This document shows, in pieces, positions 33,013-43,495 of a DNA stretch of 64,000 bases. The notes beneath the pieces were generated by a model, which searched no databases, had not been told where the DNA came from, and was given only the letters and a program-made list of their open reading frames with translations. The translations under genes were made by a program, and so were the position numbers. The number at the start of each line of letters is the position of its first letter. The first letter of the stretch is position 1. This DNA comes from Trichodelitschia bisporula (Eukaryota > Ascomycota > Dothideomycetes > Phaeotrichales > Phaeotrichaceae), in NCBI GenBank assembly GCA_010356995.1, contig ML996693.1, positions 310,001-374,000 of the forward strand, read 5' to 3'.

Positions 33013-33523
33013 TCATGGCTTCAAATCCGACCTGTACTCTGAGGCAAGCCCAGCCGCCCCCAGCCCTTCAGCTACTAGCCTCAAGATTGGATGCTCCTTA
33101 TGGCCCATTATCTGGCGACCAAGAGCGTATGCTCCCAGCGCCTCTTCCAGCAAGTTCCGGCGGTGCTGCGATGACGACCGTGACCGTGACCGTGACCGCG
33201 ACCGCGACGGCGACGGCGACCGCGATGGCGACGGCGACCGGGACCGCGACTGCCCATTGCGCTTTGCTTCATCTCGCCGCAGCTTTTCGAAGGCGCCGAC
33301 TGCGATAGCACCAGCGACTGCGGCCTTCAAGTAGTGCTCTGTTGCGTCGCCACTGTTGGGGAGCTTGCCATCGCGGATGGCTTGCATTAGTTGGTCAGCG
33401 GCGACGACGGTGGACGTCTGTTTGAGTGTTAGAAATGGAGGTGAATGGGACATGTGGAAAACACAGTGGACATACGGCAGCAATTGCGGTCTCGACTTTC
33501 TTATTCGTGCTCGACGACGGCAT
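33013..33523 (-). CDS. Small RS-repeat protein related in style to DUF3824, 150 aa
   Basis: Exons 33476-33523 and 33013-33417 join over a 58-nt intron (GTATGT/ACAG). The protein starts MPSSSTNKKVETAIAATSTV. Next come an amphipathic segment, a Gly/Ala helix (AAVAGAIAVGAFEKLRRDE), a run of RS and PS dipeptides, and a C-terminal helix region (LLEEALGAYALGRQIMGHKE then VAEGLGAAGLASEY). The RS run followed by a LLEEALG helix resembles the IEEALEGLGLG segment of the protein at 4783-6633, so the two may share a domain. Function unknown. The RS run is encoded by an imperfect hexanucleotide repeat at about 33178-33252. The gene ends about 190 bp from the MFS gene, in convergent orientation. Confidence 0.75.
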
Positions 33524-33532
33524 GGTTGGCTG

Positions 33533-33596
33533 TGATTGAGTTGATACGATTGAATTGATGTGACTGGATTGATATGATTGAGTTGATGTGATTGTT
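33533..33596. repeat. Imperfect GATTGAGTTGAT minisatellite
   Basis: Variants of GATTGA(G/A)TTGAT and GATTGATATGATTGA repeat through this stretch just upstream of the start of the small RS-repeat gene, in its promoter or 5' UTR. Confidence 0.7.
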
Positions 33597-34043
33597 TGAG
33601 GATTGCAAGTCCAGTGTTGCTTGAGTTAGCGCTATCTTTATAATCATCAGTGGTGGCTTTTTCGGTGACTATGGTGTGATCGCGTGGATTCCTTCAGCCT
33701 CATCCGGAGATATCAGAACCTACTCAACTTCAAATCAAGCCCCAGGTTTCCTCACCGGTAAAGTGGAACCATCCTTAGTCACCCATCTCACGAAGGATCC
33801 CAGCCAGAAATGTCAGAATTCTGGCCAAGCTCCAACCAGAGCATGCCCCGCGCTGCAGAAGTCGAACGACCTCTTCCCAGACTCGACCGTTAGCCTCGCT
33901 TGGGCCTTTATACGGTTCCGTACCGTAGTGACGGGAAGAGTCGCGAAAATACGTCAGCTATGGTACATAGAACAGTGACGATGTCGACATCACGCCGTTG
34001 TGATGTGGGCTGAAGATGTAGCTGCGTCTTTGAGGCCGCATCG

Positions 34044-34079
34044 GTCAAAAATAGGGATGCGGTCAAAAATAGGGATGCG
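34044..34079. repeat. 18-bp perfect tandem duplication at the left end of the hAT MITE
   Basis: GTCAAAAATAGGGATGCG is present twice head to tail. The second copy consists of the target-site duplication plus the first 10 bp of the inverted repeat of the element at 34070-34416. The first copy is therefore an extra duplicate of that junction. Confidence 0.9.
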
Positions 34080-34416
34080 GTTAAACAACGAACACAGCCT
34101 TTAAACAGCAATCAGTGTTCATTAACAAAACAGTACCCGAACAAGGGGTCTGTTCAAAGGCCTTGAAGCCTAAGGCGCCTATATTCAATACGTAAATTAC
34201 CATAAATCACATGTGCCAAGCTAAAATACACCAATCACAGGGCAGGAATGTGGCTTGGCCTTGAGTATTAATGGTAGTTAAAAGTAATATTACCGTGCTG
34301 CCGCAGGGCTTGGCTTCGAACAGTGTTTAAACATGTTTTTACCCACATAGATCAAACAAACAAACAATCATCTCTTGGCACATGATTGTTTCGTGATTGT
34401 TCGTACCGCATCCCTA
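34070..34416. mobile_element. Non-autonomous hAT-type DNA transposon (MITE), 347 bp
   Basis: The left end reads TAGGGATGCGGT (34070-34081) and the right end ACCGCATCCCTA (34405-34416), a perfect 12-bp terminal inverted repeat. It is flanked by GTCAAAAA on both sides (34062-34069 and 34417-34424), a perfect 8-bp target-site duplication. The (T/C)AGGGATG start and 8-bp duplication are the hallmarks of the hAT superfamily (Ac begins with CAGGGATG/TAGGGATG). The interior is AT-rich and has no transposase frame, so it must have been mobilised in trans. It lies in the intergenic region between the small RS-repeat gene and the Hsp20 gene. The undamaged ends suggest a fairly recent insertion. Confidence 0.88.
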
Positions 34417-34729
34417 GTCAAAAACCCGCGCCCGAGGTCGCCGAATGGGTTGGTTTGGCGCTCGGTGGTTGGTGCTAGGCGCGGGCCGGGCCGCTGCTGG
34501 GGCCGAGGACGCCGAAGCTGGGGAATACCGGATCAGGATAGTGCCGAGGAGCTCGGGCTTTAGAGATCGGGTGGGAGAATGGAGGATCAGATATTCACTT
34601 TGCATGGCGGGAAAGTCGATGTAATGCGAACGTCATAAGGCTTTGATGATCACAGAATATAGCCTTGTCCGCTTCCACCCATAAGCGCCCTTCACAAAAA
34701 CCCACATTCCAATGCCTCAGCTAACTTGG

Positions 34730-35455
34730 CTAATCCTCAATATGCACTCTCCTCCTCTCCTCCTTCGGGCTCTTTTCATCCACATGCGCCTTTGGTACCA
34801 GAATCTTCAACAACCCGTGGCTCAGCCGTGCCTTCAGTCCATCCATATTCACCTCCTTCGGAAACGTAAAGCTGCGATACAGCGCCCCCGTATGCCGCTC
34901 ATTCAGCAAGGTCTTCAGCCTTGCCTGCCGTCCATGGCGCGCGGGCCGCCCATGCAGCTCCTCCCCATCATGCCTAAGGCCCACGTGCGCCTCCGGAATC
35001 TCCGTCTCCAACGGCGGAGCCGCGACTACCGCCCCCGCGCCCACTCGGTCAGTACTCGAGCCATCCAGACCCCACTCGGCCACGACGTCAGTCTTCTGAA
35101 TTGTAGCCTCGACAATGAGCATACGTGTCCCGGACCACTCAATCAGAATGTCGCGCTTTGTGGCAAGACCGGGAAACTCGCCCTCGAGGAAGTAGTAGGT
35201 GTCTGACTCCCGTACGTCAAAGCTAGGTGGGGTGAGGACTTCGTCCTGAGCGTGATGGAAAGAGATATCGGAATCATGCGGGTCGGGCGCAAGGCGGGAT
35301 CGTACGTGCGGAGTGTGCCCGCTGAAAAGGTCGGAGATCCAGGGATCGGTGATTATCTCGCGGATCATGTGGACTGGCCGTTGAGAGGGGTCGGCGAGGT
35401 TGGTGTGCAGTGGATGGATGAGGTTAATGAGGGACATAATTTTGTCGGAAGGCAT
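34730..35455 (-). CDS. Small heat-shock protein (Hsp20/alpha-crystallin), 241 aa
   Basis: A single exon starts MPSDKIMSLINLIHPLHTNL. The alpha-crystallin domain runs from about residue 75 (PPSFDVRESDTYYFLEGEFP) through RDILIEWSGTRMLIVEA to SFTFPKEVNMDGLKARLSHG and LLKILVPK. This includes the usual A.L..GLL.I.VPK ending. An insertion of roughly 60 residues between beta strands (GAGAVVAAPPLETEIPEAH and on) is common in fungal Hsp30-type proteins. It is a cytosolic ATP-independent chaperone that holds unfolding proteins. I looked for clear tandem nGAAnnTTCn heat-shock elements upstream and did not find a good one within 300 bp. Confidence 0.88.
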   Translation of the reverse strand: MPSDKIMSLINLIHPLHTNLADPSQRPVHMIREIITDPWISDLFSGHTPHVRSRLAPDPHDSDISFHHAQDEVLTPPSFDVRESDTYYFLEGEFPGLATKRDILIEWSGTRMLIVEATIQKTDVVAEWGLDGSSTDRVGAGAVVAAPPLETEIPEAHVGLRHDGEELHGRPARHGRQARLKTLLNERHTGALYRSFTFPKEVNMDGLKARLSHGLLKILVPKAHVDEKSPKEERRRVHIED

Positions 35456-36509
35456 TTGTGTTTGGTGATCGGGAGTCGATCGTACGGTAGATAATAAGGA
35501 GTGGTTGATACTGTAGTTTATTTATCGATATTGAGGTTAATCAATGACAGAAAATATCGCCGAAGGCATTCCTGCTTTTTATGGTGACTTCGCGTATATG
35601 TGCCCAGCAAGGCTGATATGGCGTGACAATGATTGTGGGCTGCGCAGGCTTACCTGATTTGAGCAACCTAAACAGTTTCGCCGCTGAGACCAAGTGGCCA
35701 GCAGCATACATCGTACTGGTCATTGATGCCTTCATTCTTTTGGCCTGCTCCTTCGAGAGTCGTCATTAGATGAAGTGATTAGAAAACCTCCTTCAAATAC
35801 ATCGCCTCTACGGTAGGGATGTGGCTCGGACCTTGACCGGCCAGCACCGAGACGCCACCATCTTTAGCTCTACGGTAGCGCCAGTAACCTAGATGCAACG
35901 TACGGTGTGCTCAGTGGGGGGTCGCTGCGAAGAACTTTTTTTAAACCTAACCCTTCACGTCAACAGTACCGTAAGAGTGTCGATTTTGAAGCGGCAGGAT
36001 TGATCCCGGGAGTATGAGTGATGTGGACTCCTATCTGCGGTCTTCAAAGCTGGCTTCTGTTAAGGCTGGCCTCCAGCAACTCTCTACCGGTGTGAGCCCT
36101 TCTTGCTAGTGAGTTGCTTGAGCCCCTCTATGGTCGTTGAGATGGTATTGGCGTTTGTCGCTGTAGTGATCAGGCCGTCTACCCCGCAAAATCCAAGCGT
36201 CACTTGAATAAGTCGTAGCGCCCCAATCCGCCAAATGGCCTGCCGAGATGGGCTAAAACTTTTAGTTCTAGCATGGCCTTGGTTCCACACAGCAGAGTCC
36301 CAAACTGGAAACAATGCCGCACATCGTTGACAGTAATGACGTTCACTTGTATCTCGAAGGGCGCGTTGTCAATATAAGGGCGTGTTAGCTCAAAGGTGCT
36401 ACATACCGTAAAAGGCATAGCCATAAGGCTTCACATCCGTCGGCATTAAGGTTTAGCCATTTCCTCCTCAGCCTGAAACTGCACTTCTTCAGCTGCGAAG
36501 AATGCCACG
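35456..36509. other. Intergenic with possible foldback element
   Basis: It lies between the divergent Hsp20 and HAD genes. At 35814-35867 a 54-bp partly palindromic sequence is flanked by the direct repeat CTCTACGG (35806-35813 and 35868-35875; match extends to 11 bp). One TAGTTCTAG 9-mer is at 36263. No gene is supported. Confidence 0.5.
35814..35867. mobile_element. Candidate 54-bp hAT-like foldback relic
   Basis: The sequence begins TAGGGATGTGGCTCGG. Read from the other end it begins CTAAAGATGGTGGC, so the ends are similar imperfect inverted repeats. CTCGG...CCGAG pairs further in. Identical CTCTACGG octamers flank it. This resembles a very short hAT-type element or deletion relic, but the imperfect ends keep confidence low. 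Confidence 0.35.
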
Positions 36510-37292
36510 ATGCCTCTCAATCCGTCATCTACGCCCCTAACCAACTTCGCTCTCCTCTCTTTTGATGTCTACGGCACTCTCATCGACTGGGAGCGCGGTG
36601 CATCCAAGGCGCTCCTCTCCTCCGCCCCAATAGCTGCTCTGCCCTCAACACACCCCCTCAAGGACCCAGCAGCCATTCTCCACGCCCTTGAATCCAGCCA
36701 ACGCCACATCCAATCTGCAAGACCGCAGACCCAATACATTGATCTTCTCGCCGAGGCCTACATCGCTCTATGCACCGAACACGAGATATCCCACCCCGAG
36801 GTCTCCGCCGCAGGCCGTGCCTTCGCCGGATCGGTCGGCGACTGGCCTGCCTACCCCGACACGCTGGATGCAATGGTTCGGCTGAAGAAATATTACAAGC
36901 TTGTTGCGCTCACAAATTCATGTCCCACAACCCTGGGTGCATCGCTCTCTTCACCAGTTGCGTTTGTTGGACGGCCTGTCTTCGATGCAACGTACACGGC
37001 CGCCATGATCGGCGCTTACAAACCGAATCCGCGCGTCTTTGAGTTTTTACTGGAGAAATCCAAGGATGATTTTGGAGTGAAGAAGTGGCAGGTACTGCAT
37101 GTTGCCCGAAGTCTGTTTCATGACCACGTTACCACGGGCAAGACGGGGATTGAGAGCGTGTGGGTTGACCGCGGAGGAGTTACGGGAGGTGATTCGAAGG
37201 ATGCTGAGGAAGCGAATTTCGGATGGGAAGTGAAAACTTTGGAAGAGTTGGCCGATTTGGTGGACAAAGAATTTGCTGAGGAGGGAAGATAG
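36510..37292 (+). CDS. HAD-superfamily hydrolase, haloacid dehalogenase type II-like, 260 aa
   Basis: An intronless frame. HAD motif I is LLSFDVYGTLIDWE (Asp nucleophile, residue about 19). Motif II is LVALTNS. Motif III is the Lys in AYKPNPRVFEF. The motif IV region is VLHVARSLFHDH followed by VWVDRG. The cap segment and length match L-2-haloacid dehalogenase-like proteins, which in fungi often act as phosphatases or dehalogenases of unknown substrate. The usual acidic pair of motif IV appears shifted: HVARSLFHDH provides only one Asp, which is common in the type II group. Confidence 0.85.
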   Translation: MPLNPSSTPLTNFALLSFDVYGTLIDWERGASKALLSSAPIAALPSTHPLKDPAAILHALESSQRHIQSARPQTQYIDLLAEAYIALCTEHEISHPEVSAAGRAFAGSVGDWPAYPDTLDAMVRLKKYYKLVALTNSCPTTLGASLSSPVAFVGRPVFDATYTAAMIGAYKPNPRVFEFLLEKSKDDFGVKKWQVLHVARSLFHDHVTTGKTGIESVWVDRGGVTGGDSKDAEEANFGWEVKTLEELADLVDKEFAEEGR

Positions 37293-37356
37293 ATCCATTG
37301 GCATTTAGCATTTAGCCACATGGGCTCAGATAGAAGACTAGAATTGAATCTTAACA

Positions 37357-38163
37357 CTAGGACACAATATCGGAGCTTGTGGTTTTTACAGCTTCGGCCA
37401 TTCTAGACGTATCGGTAGTAACAGCGGATATGGAGCCAACGGTCAATGAGAAGCTTCCCTCTTGATCGCCAAAGAAACTAGAATATTAGTTCTAGAAAAT
37501 AGGGTTAAATGCGTGAGATCTTACCTCCGCATCATGACGCTGAAGCGTCTTATTTCCTTGGTGTTCAGTTTAGGGGCGTCCTTGATCTCTTTGCCTCTGT
37601 ACGTAGGCCTGAAGGCATCCCAGGGAATGAAACATTCAGAACTCGGCACCCCTTCGATGCTCATGGAAAATTGAAAGTCGTATTCGTACGAGATGGTAGC
37701 CTGCTCCCGGCCCGTCTCCGCATTTTTGGGTAGCAACCGGTCTTTAAGGATCAAGGTGTACCGCTTGCCTAGGATCGTGAGCAGCGCGCAGCTGTTGATC
37801 GAATGGCCCACCATCCGAGTGCTTCACGTCCAACTGGATGCCGTCGTAGGACGACAGATCCCACTTTCGATTATTGCATCTTGTGCGTTGGCTGGCAAAA
37901 CCAGCGCCCCCGAGCGTGCCTATGTCCAGGACTCCGTAAAAGCGAGCACCAGCTTCGCTCAAGGGTACATCAAGATACGACTTCGCTGTTTAGTGATTCA
38001 TACCCTGGTGGGTGAAGGTCCTACCTGTGACTTACCGCCGCGCACACTGTCATCGCTCGCGGTCCAGTCGGCCGGATCCCATTTCCTAAGCGATTGTAAG
38101 CATCAAGTGTGTTCTTACTGCTCACACTTACTGGCTGCCTCCGAAGAGGTCCTGATGGCTCAT
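37357..38163 (-). CDS. CIA30-family protein (complex I intermediate-associated protein 30)
   Basis: Five exons, 38132-38163, 38036-38085, 37812-37985, 37525-37768 and 37357-37477, encode 206 residues across 43-50-nt introns. Family motifs appear only after splicing: KWDPADWTASDDSVRGAKSY, GVLDIGTLGGAGFASQ, WDLSSYDGIQLDV, FIPWDAFRPTYRGKEIKDAP, then KEIRRFSVMMRSFFGDQEGS and FSLTVGSISAV. PWxxFxxTYRG, KEIRRFS and MMRSFFGxQ.G are the CIA30 (NDUFAF1) signatures. NDUFAF1 helps assemble mitochondrial complex I. This short form lacks an obvious presequence and may be the cytosolic CIA30-domain paralogue found in many fungi, so localisation is open. Confidence 0.87.
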
Positions 38164-39449
38164 TCTGACAGAAGGGAAGTGAAGAACAAAATAAAAGACT
38201 CTTCGTCCTGACTACATCTACTCAGGACTTATGTAAACAGTGTTGACGTTCACATCGGTCAGTCGGCGTCAATCCAGCCGGCCGCATTCCACTCGGCAAG
38301 CCACCCGTGCCACCCGCTGCAGGAACCAAAGACCCAAGTCGTACTAGCCAGATGTTGATTGTGAACCTCACCTGCTCCGTCGAAAACGAGCCATCCTACA
38401 TAGAACACTGGACTCTAATGATGCATTATATCCTGATCTGATATCAACCGAATACGTCTTTGTTGGATACTAGACTCACTTTTTCCTAACCGCTTTCAAA
38501 CACAGCTTCAACTTTTGCTGCCCTGACGCTGTTAAACCGGGAACTTAAGCCGAGAAAAGGAAGCTTTCCTATCTAGTTCATCATTGTACCTCATCCTTCG
38601 TCATGCTCAGTCTCTCCTACGTTGTACATGCAGGAACTTTCACATGTGCTGCGAATGCCAGGTATAGGGGATGGGCGAAAAGCCAGAGCGTAGGTTCATG
38701 CGAAGGAAACATCAAGTCACCTGCTAATATGCCTAGTATACCACATATGAATATTACGACCACCCCACTATACGCTACATAATAGGAAACGCACTCAGTC
38801 TCTGGATTCCTCCCACAGCGCTGGAAATAACATTGAACAAACCCAGGCGCTTGATCGTTGTCCGCTTTCACGGGTCCCTGCAGATATCGCCAGAGTCCAA
38901 CCATACCCAGATAATCAACTCTACTGCTCTACTGTGTAATGGCGATATGTCAATGACTAGTTCATTTTGGCCTAGGGCGCCGGCATGGGTCAGTTGGTTC
39001 CTTCTGTATCTGTCATGGAAGGGAGGAGGGGGCGGCTGGGAGCTAGGTCGTGACTTCCCATTTACGGCAAATGCGAACCCAACGCTCTCACGAAGTGGAT
39101 CGCCCTTTCTATTCTGTGTTGCAGCGCTCATTCCTCTCTAAAGATCATCTTGACGTTTCCTAGTTGCCAGGACTTCTCTCGACAAGTCTATTTCCTGCCA
39201 TTCAGACTCCGCCTAACGTCTATCCCTTGCCGAAGCTGCACAAAGCACGCTGTGGGATCGAAGCCAAGTTCGAAGAGTCGCCTATATCTATAGCTGCCTT
39301 TGTCCTCTCCGGTACTGCGACACTTCTGTCAATGAGTGCATGATTGCGAGCAGTTCTCGGAACAGCGTCCTCGACCGAGGTTGAATGTACGTAGTCCCGC
39401 TCGCTGACTTCACGGTTTTGCCCTCAGACAGACATCGACAATCGACAAG
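38164..39449. other. Intergenic, no supported gene
   Basis: The gap holds the divergent promoters of the CIA30 gene and the DUF7905-like gene. A minus-strand frame at 38617-38904 (95 codons) contains one hydrophobic segment but has no family motif or splice partner. I do not call it. Confidence 0.5.
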
Positions 39450-42400
39450 ATGACGGATCCTGCGCACATCAACACTCGTGTTCGCTACGTTCTTAAGTCT
39501 GACCATTTGGTGCCTTCCCGAGGGTATCATGTTACTCATCTGCACGGCGTCCAGCAAGTCAACAACGATGGCAACTTGGGCAACCTCGAAATCACGACCG
39601 CTGAAGAGCACACCCTTCCTGGTCGTGATAGAGTTATCACAACTAGCCATGACACCTACCCCGCATCCAATAGTACTCCGTTTCCCACTTCCGAACGTAG
39701 TGCACACATCATCTCCGGCTATGGCCTCTACACCCCCCGCCTCGCGCAGTTGGCTTTGAACACGCTCGAGGACGAAATCGTTTCGGATGCTACGATGAGT
39801 ACCACCTATGAGCACCGTTCAGCCGTAAACGGGACCATACGGGATAATTCTAGTATCTCGTCGCGGATTCAGAAGATCACTTTTTCCCTCATTCAGGAGA
39901 CTGCTTCGTCGCGGGCCAGTGCGTCTGCCTCACCACACGCCACTCACCTCCCTAACCATGGCGACAGTACGACTGTGAACACTCCGAAAAAAGTCCGCGT
40001 CACCAATTCCGACGAGCAAACCAGGTTGGTGAACTCCAGCGTATCAGACTCTGAAGACATAACTCCTTCGCCTTGCACGGTCATTTCCGCGGCCGACGCA
40101 GGCTCAGTGACGGATGACCTTCGCTGGGAGCTCGACAGTAACCTCTCAGCGCCTACCTGTGAGTCCTGGGACTATGTAGATAAAGAGGATGAGGCGACCT
40201 GTGCATCTCAGCGCAAGTGTTTGAACGCCCCCTGCAGGGAAGATGGCGCATACAGTGCCCGAAAGGCCTTCGAAAAGAACGAGGCTCATAATGGTTTGTG
40301 CTCCCCAACGATAACGCCACTTCTGCTAACAATACCGCAGCCGAATTCCATGTTCCACGTGGTATCGACCTACTCCGTATCCAGTAAGCAGTTGGACCTA
40401 ATTGCTCTTTCCTCACTCTTACCTTCTAATAGCCGATCTGAAATCACGGAGGGCCTGAAGCCTCTTTTCATGCTTGACATCGAACGTTCTACCCAAGTGT
40501 ACCTCTTGTACAAACAAGTTCGCGGCGTATGGGTACGTCGGTACTTAAGCAATGGTTCCTGATCCAAACTGACAGCCCAGATCGTATACATATGGGGCAC
40601 GGATAGCATGATCGATCAGGCGGCTGCGGAGCTTGAAAACTGGGTTAACGAGGTTCTTTGCCATAGGAACGGTACGAAATCTGGTAGTTCGGCGCCGCTG
40701 CTTGTCAAGACGACAATGGCTTCAGCTGCCTTGTGGGAAACAGCCCCCCTCGTTATCACATGCAACGAACGCAAGCTGGCACGTGAGCTCCTTCAAGCTG
40801 CCGAGCTCTGGAAAGACAAAATCGTGGATTCTAACAAACAACATCCATTCGTGGTGAGTCTCGCTTGCGCATCGGGCTATGTTTATCGGGTCATGTACTT
40901 GGAAAAATGCTGACCATCTTCGTAGGTTCTGGTGCAAATCGAATATGGTTTGCAGGAGCTCTTCGGCCGCTCCCTGATCTTCATGACGCAGCTGCGTCGC
41001 GCATCAAAGTGCGGTGTTTCGGTGTTGGACCCGTCACTGTCCATGGGAATCTTGACTGTCATTCTCTACGCCGAGAAGGAAGAGCCTCTGGTGAAAGCGC
41101 ATGGTTTACTTAGGCTTCTTATGGCGCAGCAAGCATCGAAATGTCTTCCTCAACTCCAGCGCTTCCTCTTCAAGCCTATAAAGCTGCGGGAGACTGATGT
41201 CCACATGACGCACTATCGACCATACAATCCTGTCACAAAGCACAGGGGCAACAAACAACCCATGGGCAGCATGGTTCTGATGCTCGAAAAGTCGTCGTTC
41301 GTGGAATGCTTACATCCACAGCTTCCGGCGTATCCACTACACGCTGTGCAGCCTCTCGGGAGCCTCAATCATGACTTGATTCCATTGGATGATGAACAAT
41401 TCAACCGACAGAGGCTCAAACAATGGACGTCAAGTGTTCTCAAGAGCCTGAAGTGTTTTGGTGGACACATCAGCATTCGGGCGCACGTCGGGACTTGTGT
41501 CTTTACCAACGTCAGGCGCCCTCATGGCTCCATGATGGAGCTGCGCAACGTCCAGGCGCTTCTTTCGCGGCGCAACGGGGATAACAACAAAGTGAAATCT
41601 TTCTTCGCATCTGATCTGGCCAGTGGTAAATCAGACCCCGATGGCATTCCTGGGCTGTTCAGCGCCTTGCTGTATGCTGGCGAACTCAGTATTGACCTCG
41701 CGGCCGTCACGACTCAGATGAAACGTGGCTTCGATTTCTACCGACCTGTCTACGCCGCCTCCTTTTTAATTCGCGCTCCCCGTAGGTGGCAAGGTGCACT
41801 GCGTCTGGAGGTAGAGTACATCGAGAAGTTTGAGGAATCCGGTGCCTTCCTGAGCAAACACCGCTGGTTTCTATTGAAACCCGATACCGAGGACTTGACT
41901 CGCTGGCTGGACGTGAATATCATCGACCTCAAGGACAGCAAACTGTCGTACAACGTGCGGATAACCGGTGATAGGGTCCTGAGTCACGGGGAGGTCGCCA
42001 GGCTTCCAGCGCCGTACACTGAGTTCCTCCAGGAGCTTCAGTTCCAACCTGAAGCGTTCGAGCATCGGCCTCCCAAGCCAGCGTGGGTGATTCCTCGCAA
42101 TCGTAAAGGTGGTCATAAAGTTCCTCTGCTCAGCTACCACCAGAAGCGGTACTGGCGCTTCCGAGTGAAGGAGACGGGTCATGATCTCGAGCTTTACACG
42201 AAGCAAGCCGTCCACGTCGGCCAGTCTGCGGGCCGCTCTAAGGACAGCGAGTTCCGGGCGTCAAACAGCAAATGGCATATCGAACTCTACCAAAAGAACT
42301 GGGACCTTGCTTTGGACACCAATCATGAGCTGGGCGTAGCTCAGTACGCCAAGTGGGACCCGGAGCACCTTCTCTGTGCTGGGCAGTGTGCTGGGGACTG

Positions 42401-42584
42401 TTTCGGTTCCAACAGCTACGGGTGTGAGAGGCTCCTCCGCGCCATGAACATCGTTACCGATATTGTCAAGCGCATGCCTGTTAATGTCAACGGAGGCTGG
42501 ACGCCGCCTTCGAACTCTGTGGGTGAGGACAAGGTGATCAAGCCAACACTCGTGGCCCAGACGCAGCCTTGTTCTCAGGTGTAG
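39450..42584 (+). CDS. Long DUF7905/KH-like protein, 970 aa
   Basis: Five exons, 39450-40293, 40341-40383, 40433-40526, 40581-40853 and 40926-42584, are joined over introns of 47-72 nt. The first 280 residues are Ser/Thr-rich and probably disordered. Then comes a KH-like segment: EFHVPRGIDLLRIHRSEITE, STQVYLLYKQVRG, IVYIWGTDSMIDQAAAELEN. It ends in a Trp-containing helix pattern typical of fungal DUF7905 proteins. The remaining 600 residues form a folded region with no domain I know and a Cys-rich patch (CAGQCAGDCFGSNSYGCERL). RNA binding is a reasonable inference from the KH-like part, but unproven. It is convergent with the CZIB gene. Confidence 0.75.
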
Positions 42585-42849
42585 GCCCTCTTGACGTCTG
42601 CTATTGTTCGCATGTATGTCGCATCGCGGATGGGTTAATGGATGAAGCAGTCGTGGCGGTCTTCGCGCCTAGATCTGTGAGGTAGACCAGACAGTGGAAT
42701 GTAGAATGCTACTCATGTACAGCTTGTTGTCAAGTCTGTCCGCCTGGCATGCACTGTCCCGTCAATCGCTGCACTGAGCGATAAAGCTGATCGTGAAGTC
42801 CTGCGGCCGCCCCCAGCCTTCATTATGCACAATCGTATGCCCTAAACCC

Positions 42850-43495
42850 TCATGCCCGCCTGATCTCCCACTTCAAGTCCTTGATGCTGACCTCTTCGCC
42901 CGCTTTCTCATCGTAGTCGAACCACTCCCCCTCATGTAGCTCAACGCCCGTGAACTTGGTTCCAGACTCAATCCCCGTGGCCAACCAGTCGCCCTCGGGG
43001 GAAAACTCGACGAACTCAAGGCCGCGGCAGTCAAATTCGAGGATGTTGACACGGGCTGGAGGGGAGGTGTGGGAGTAGGCCTTGGGGGCCTCCTTGATGT
43101 TGGCGGAATGCTCCCTCTATGGTATGTTAGAAACAGGAGAGGAATATAGATGTGCGGTGGTGGGCCAGCAAGGAAGGCCAACCTTACAGTTCTTGCAGCG
43201 CCAGACGAAATTGGCTTCGCCCCTACTGCCGCTCTGCTCATGGGTGTCCTATGATGATTAGGTTTTAAACGCATACCGCGGCTAAATAAGCTTACGAAAC
43301 GGTTCAATGTCACCCAGTTGGGGTGAGTTTCACGACATGATGTGCACTGAACTTTGAACATATAGCTGAAAGGATTGTCTTGAGTATCATCGGGGCGCAG
43401 GTCGGTGACCCTGGATGATATTAGGAAACTCATAGTAACAAAAACTAGAGTACTACTGACCCGGAGAGATCGGCAGTCAGAGCTAAAGCGAGCAT
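42850..43495 (-). CDS. CXXC zinc-binding protein (CZIB/DUF866, UPF0587), 160 aa
   Basis: Four exons, 43461-43495, 43296-43410, 43183-43248 and 42850-43116, give exactly 160 residues, the length of human CZIB (C1orf123). Motifs in order are MLALALTADLSGVTDLRP, FKVQCTSCRETHPNWVTLNR, SRGEANFVWRCKNCKREHSA and RVNILEFDCRGLEFVEFSPE. The two CxxC pairs bind a zinc ion. The C-terminus ends in VSIKDLKWEIRRA. The family is a conserved eukaryotic two-lobed beta-sandwich. Human CZIB has been linked to copper chaperone and heavy-metal-associated proteins; fungal roles are unclear. The third intron uses a GTTGGC donor, weaker than the others. Confidence 0.88.

Noticed and set aside
33178-33252. GACCGC-type repeat as a CRISPR-like or satellite array
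   Set aside because: It encodes the RS dipeptide run of the small protein in frame, so it is coding low complexity.
38617-38904. 95-codon minus-strand frame with a hydrophobic segment
   Set aside because: Single hydrophobic stretch, no homologous motif, no clear promoter or splice structure.
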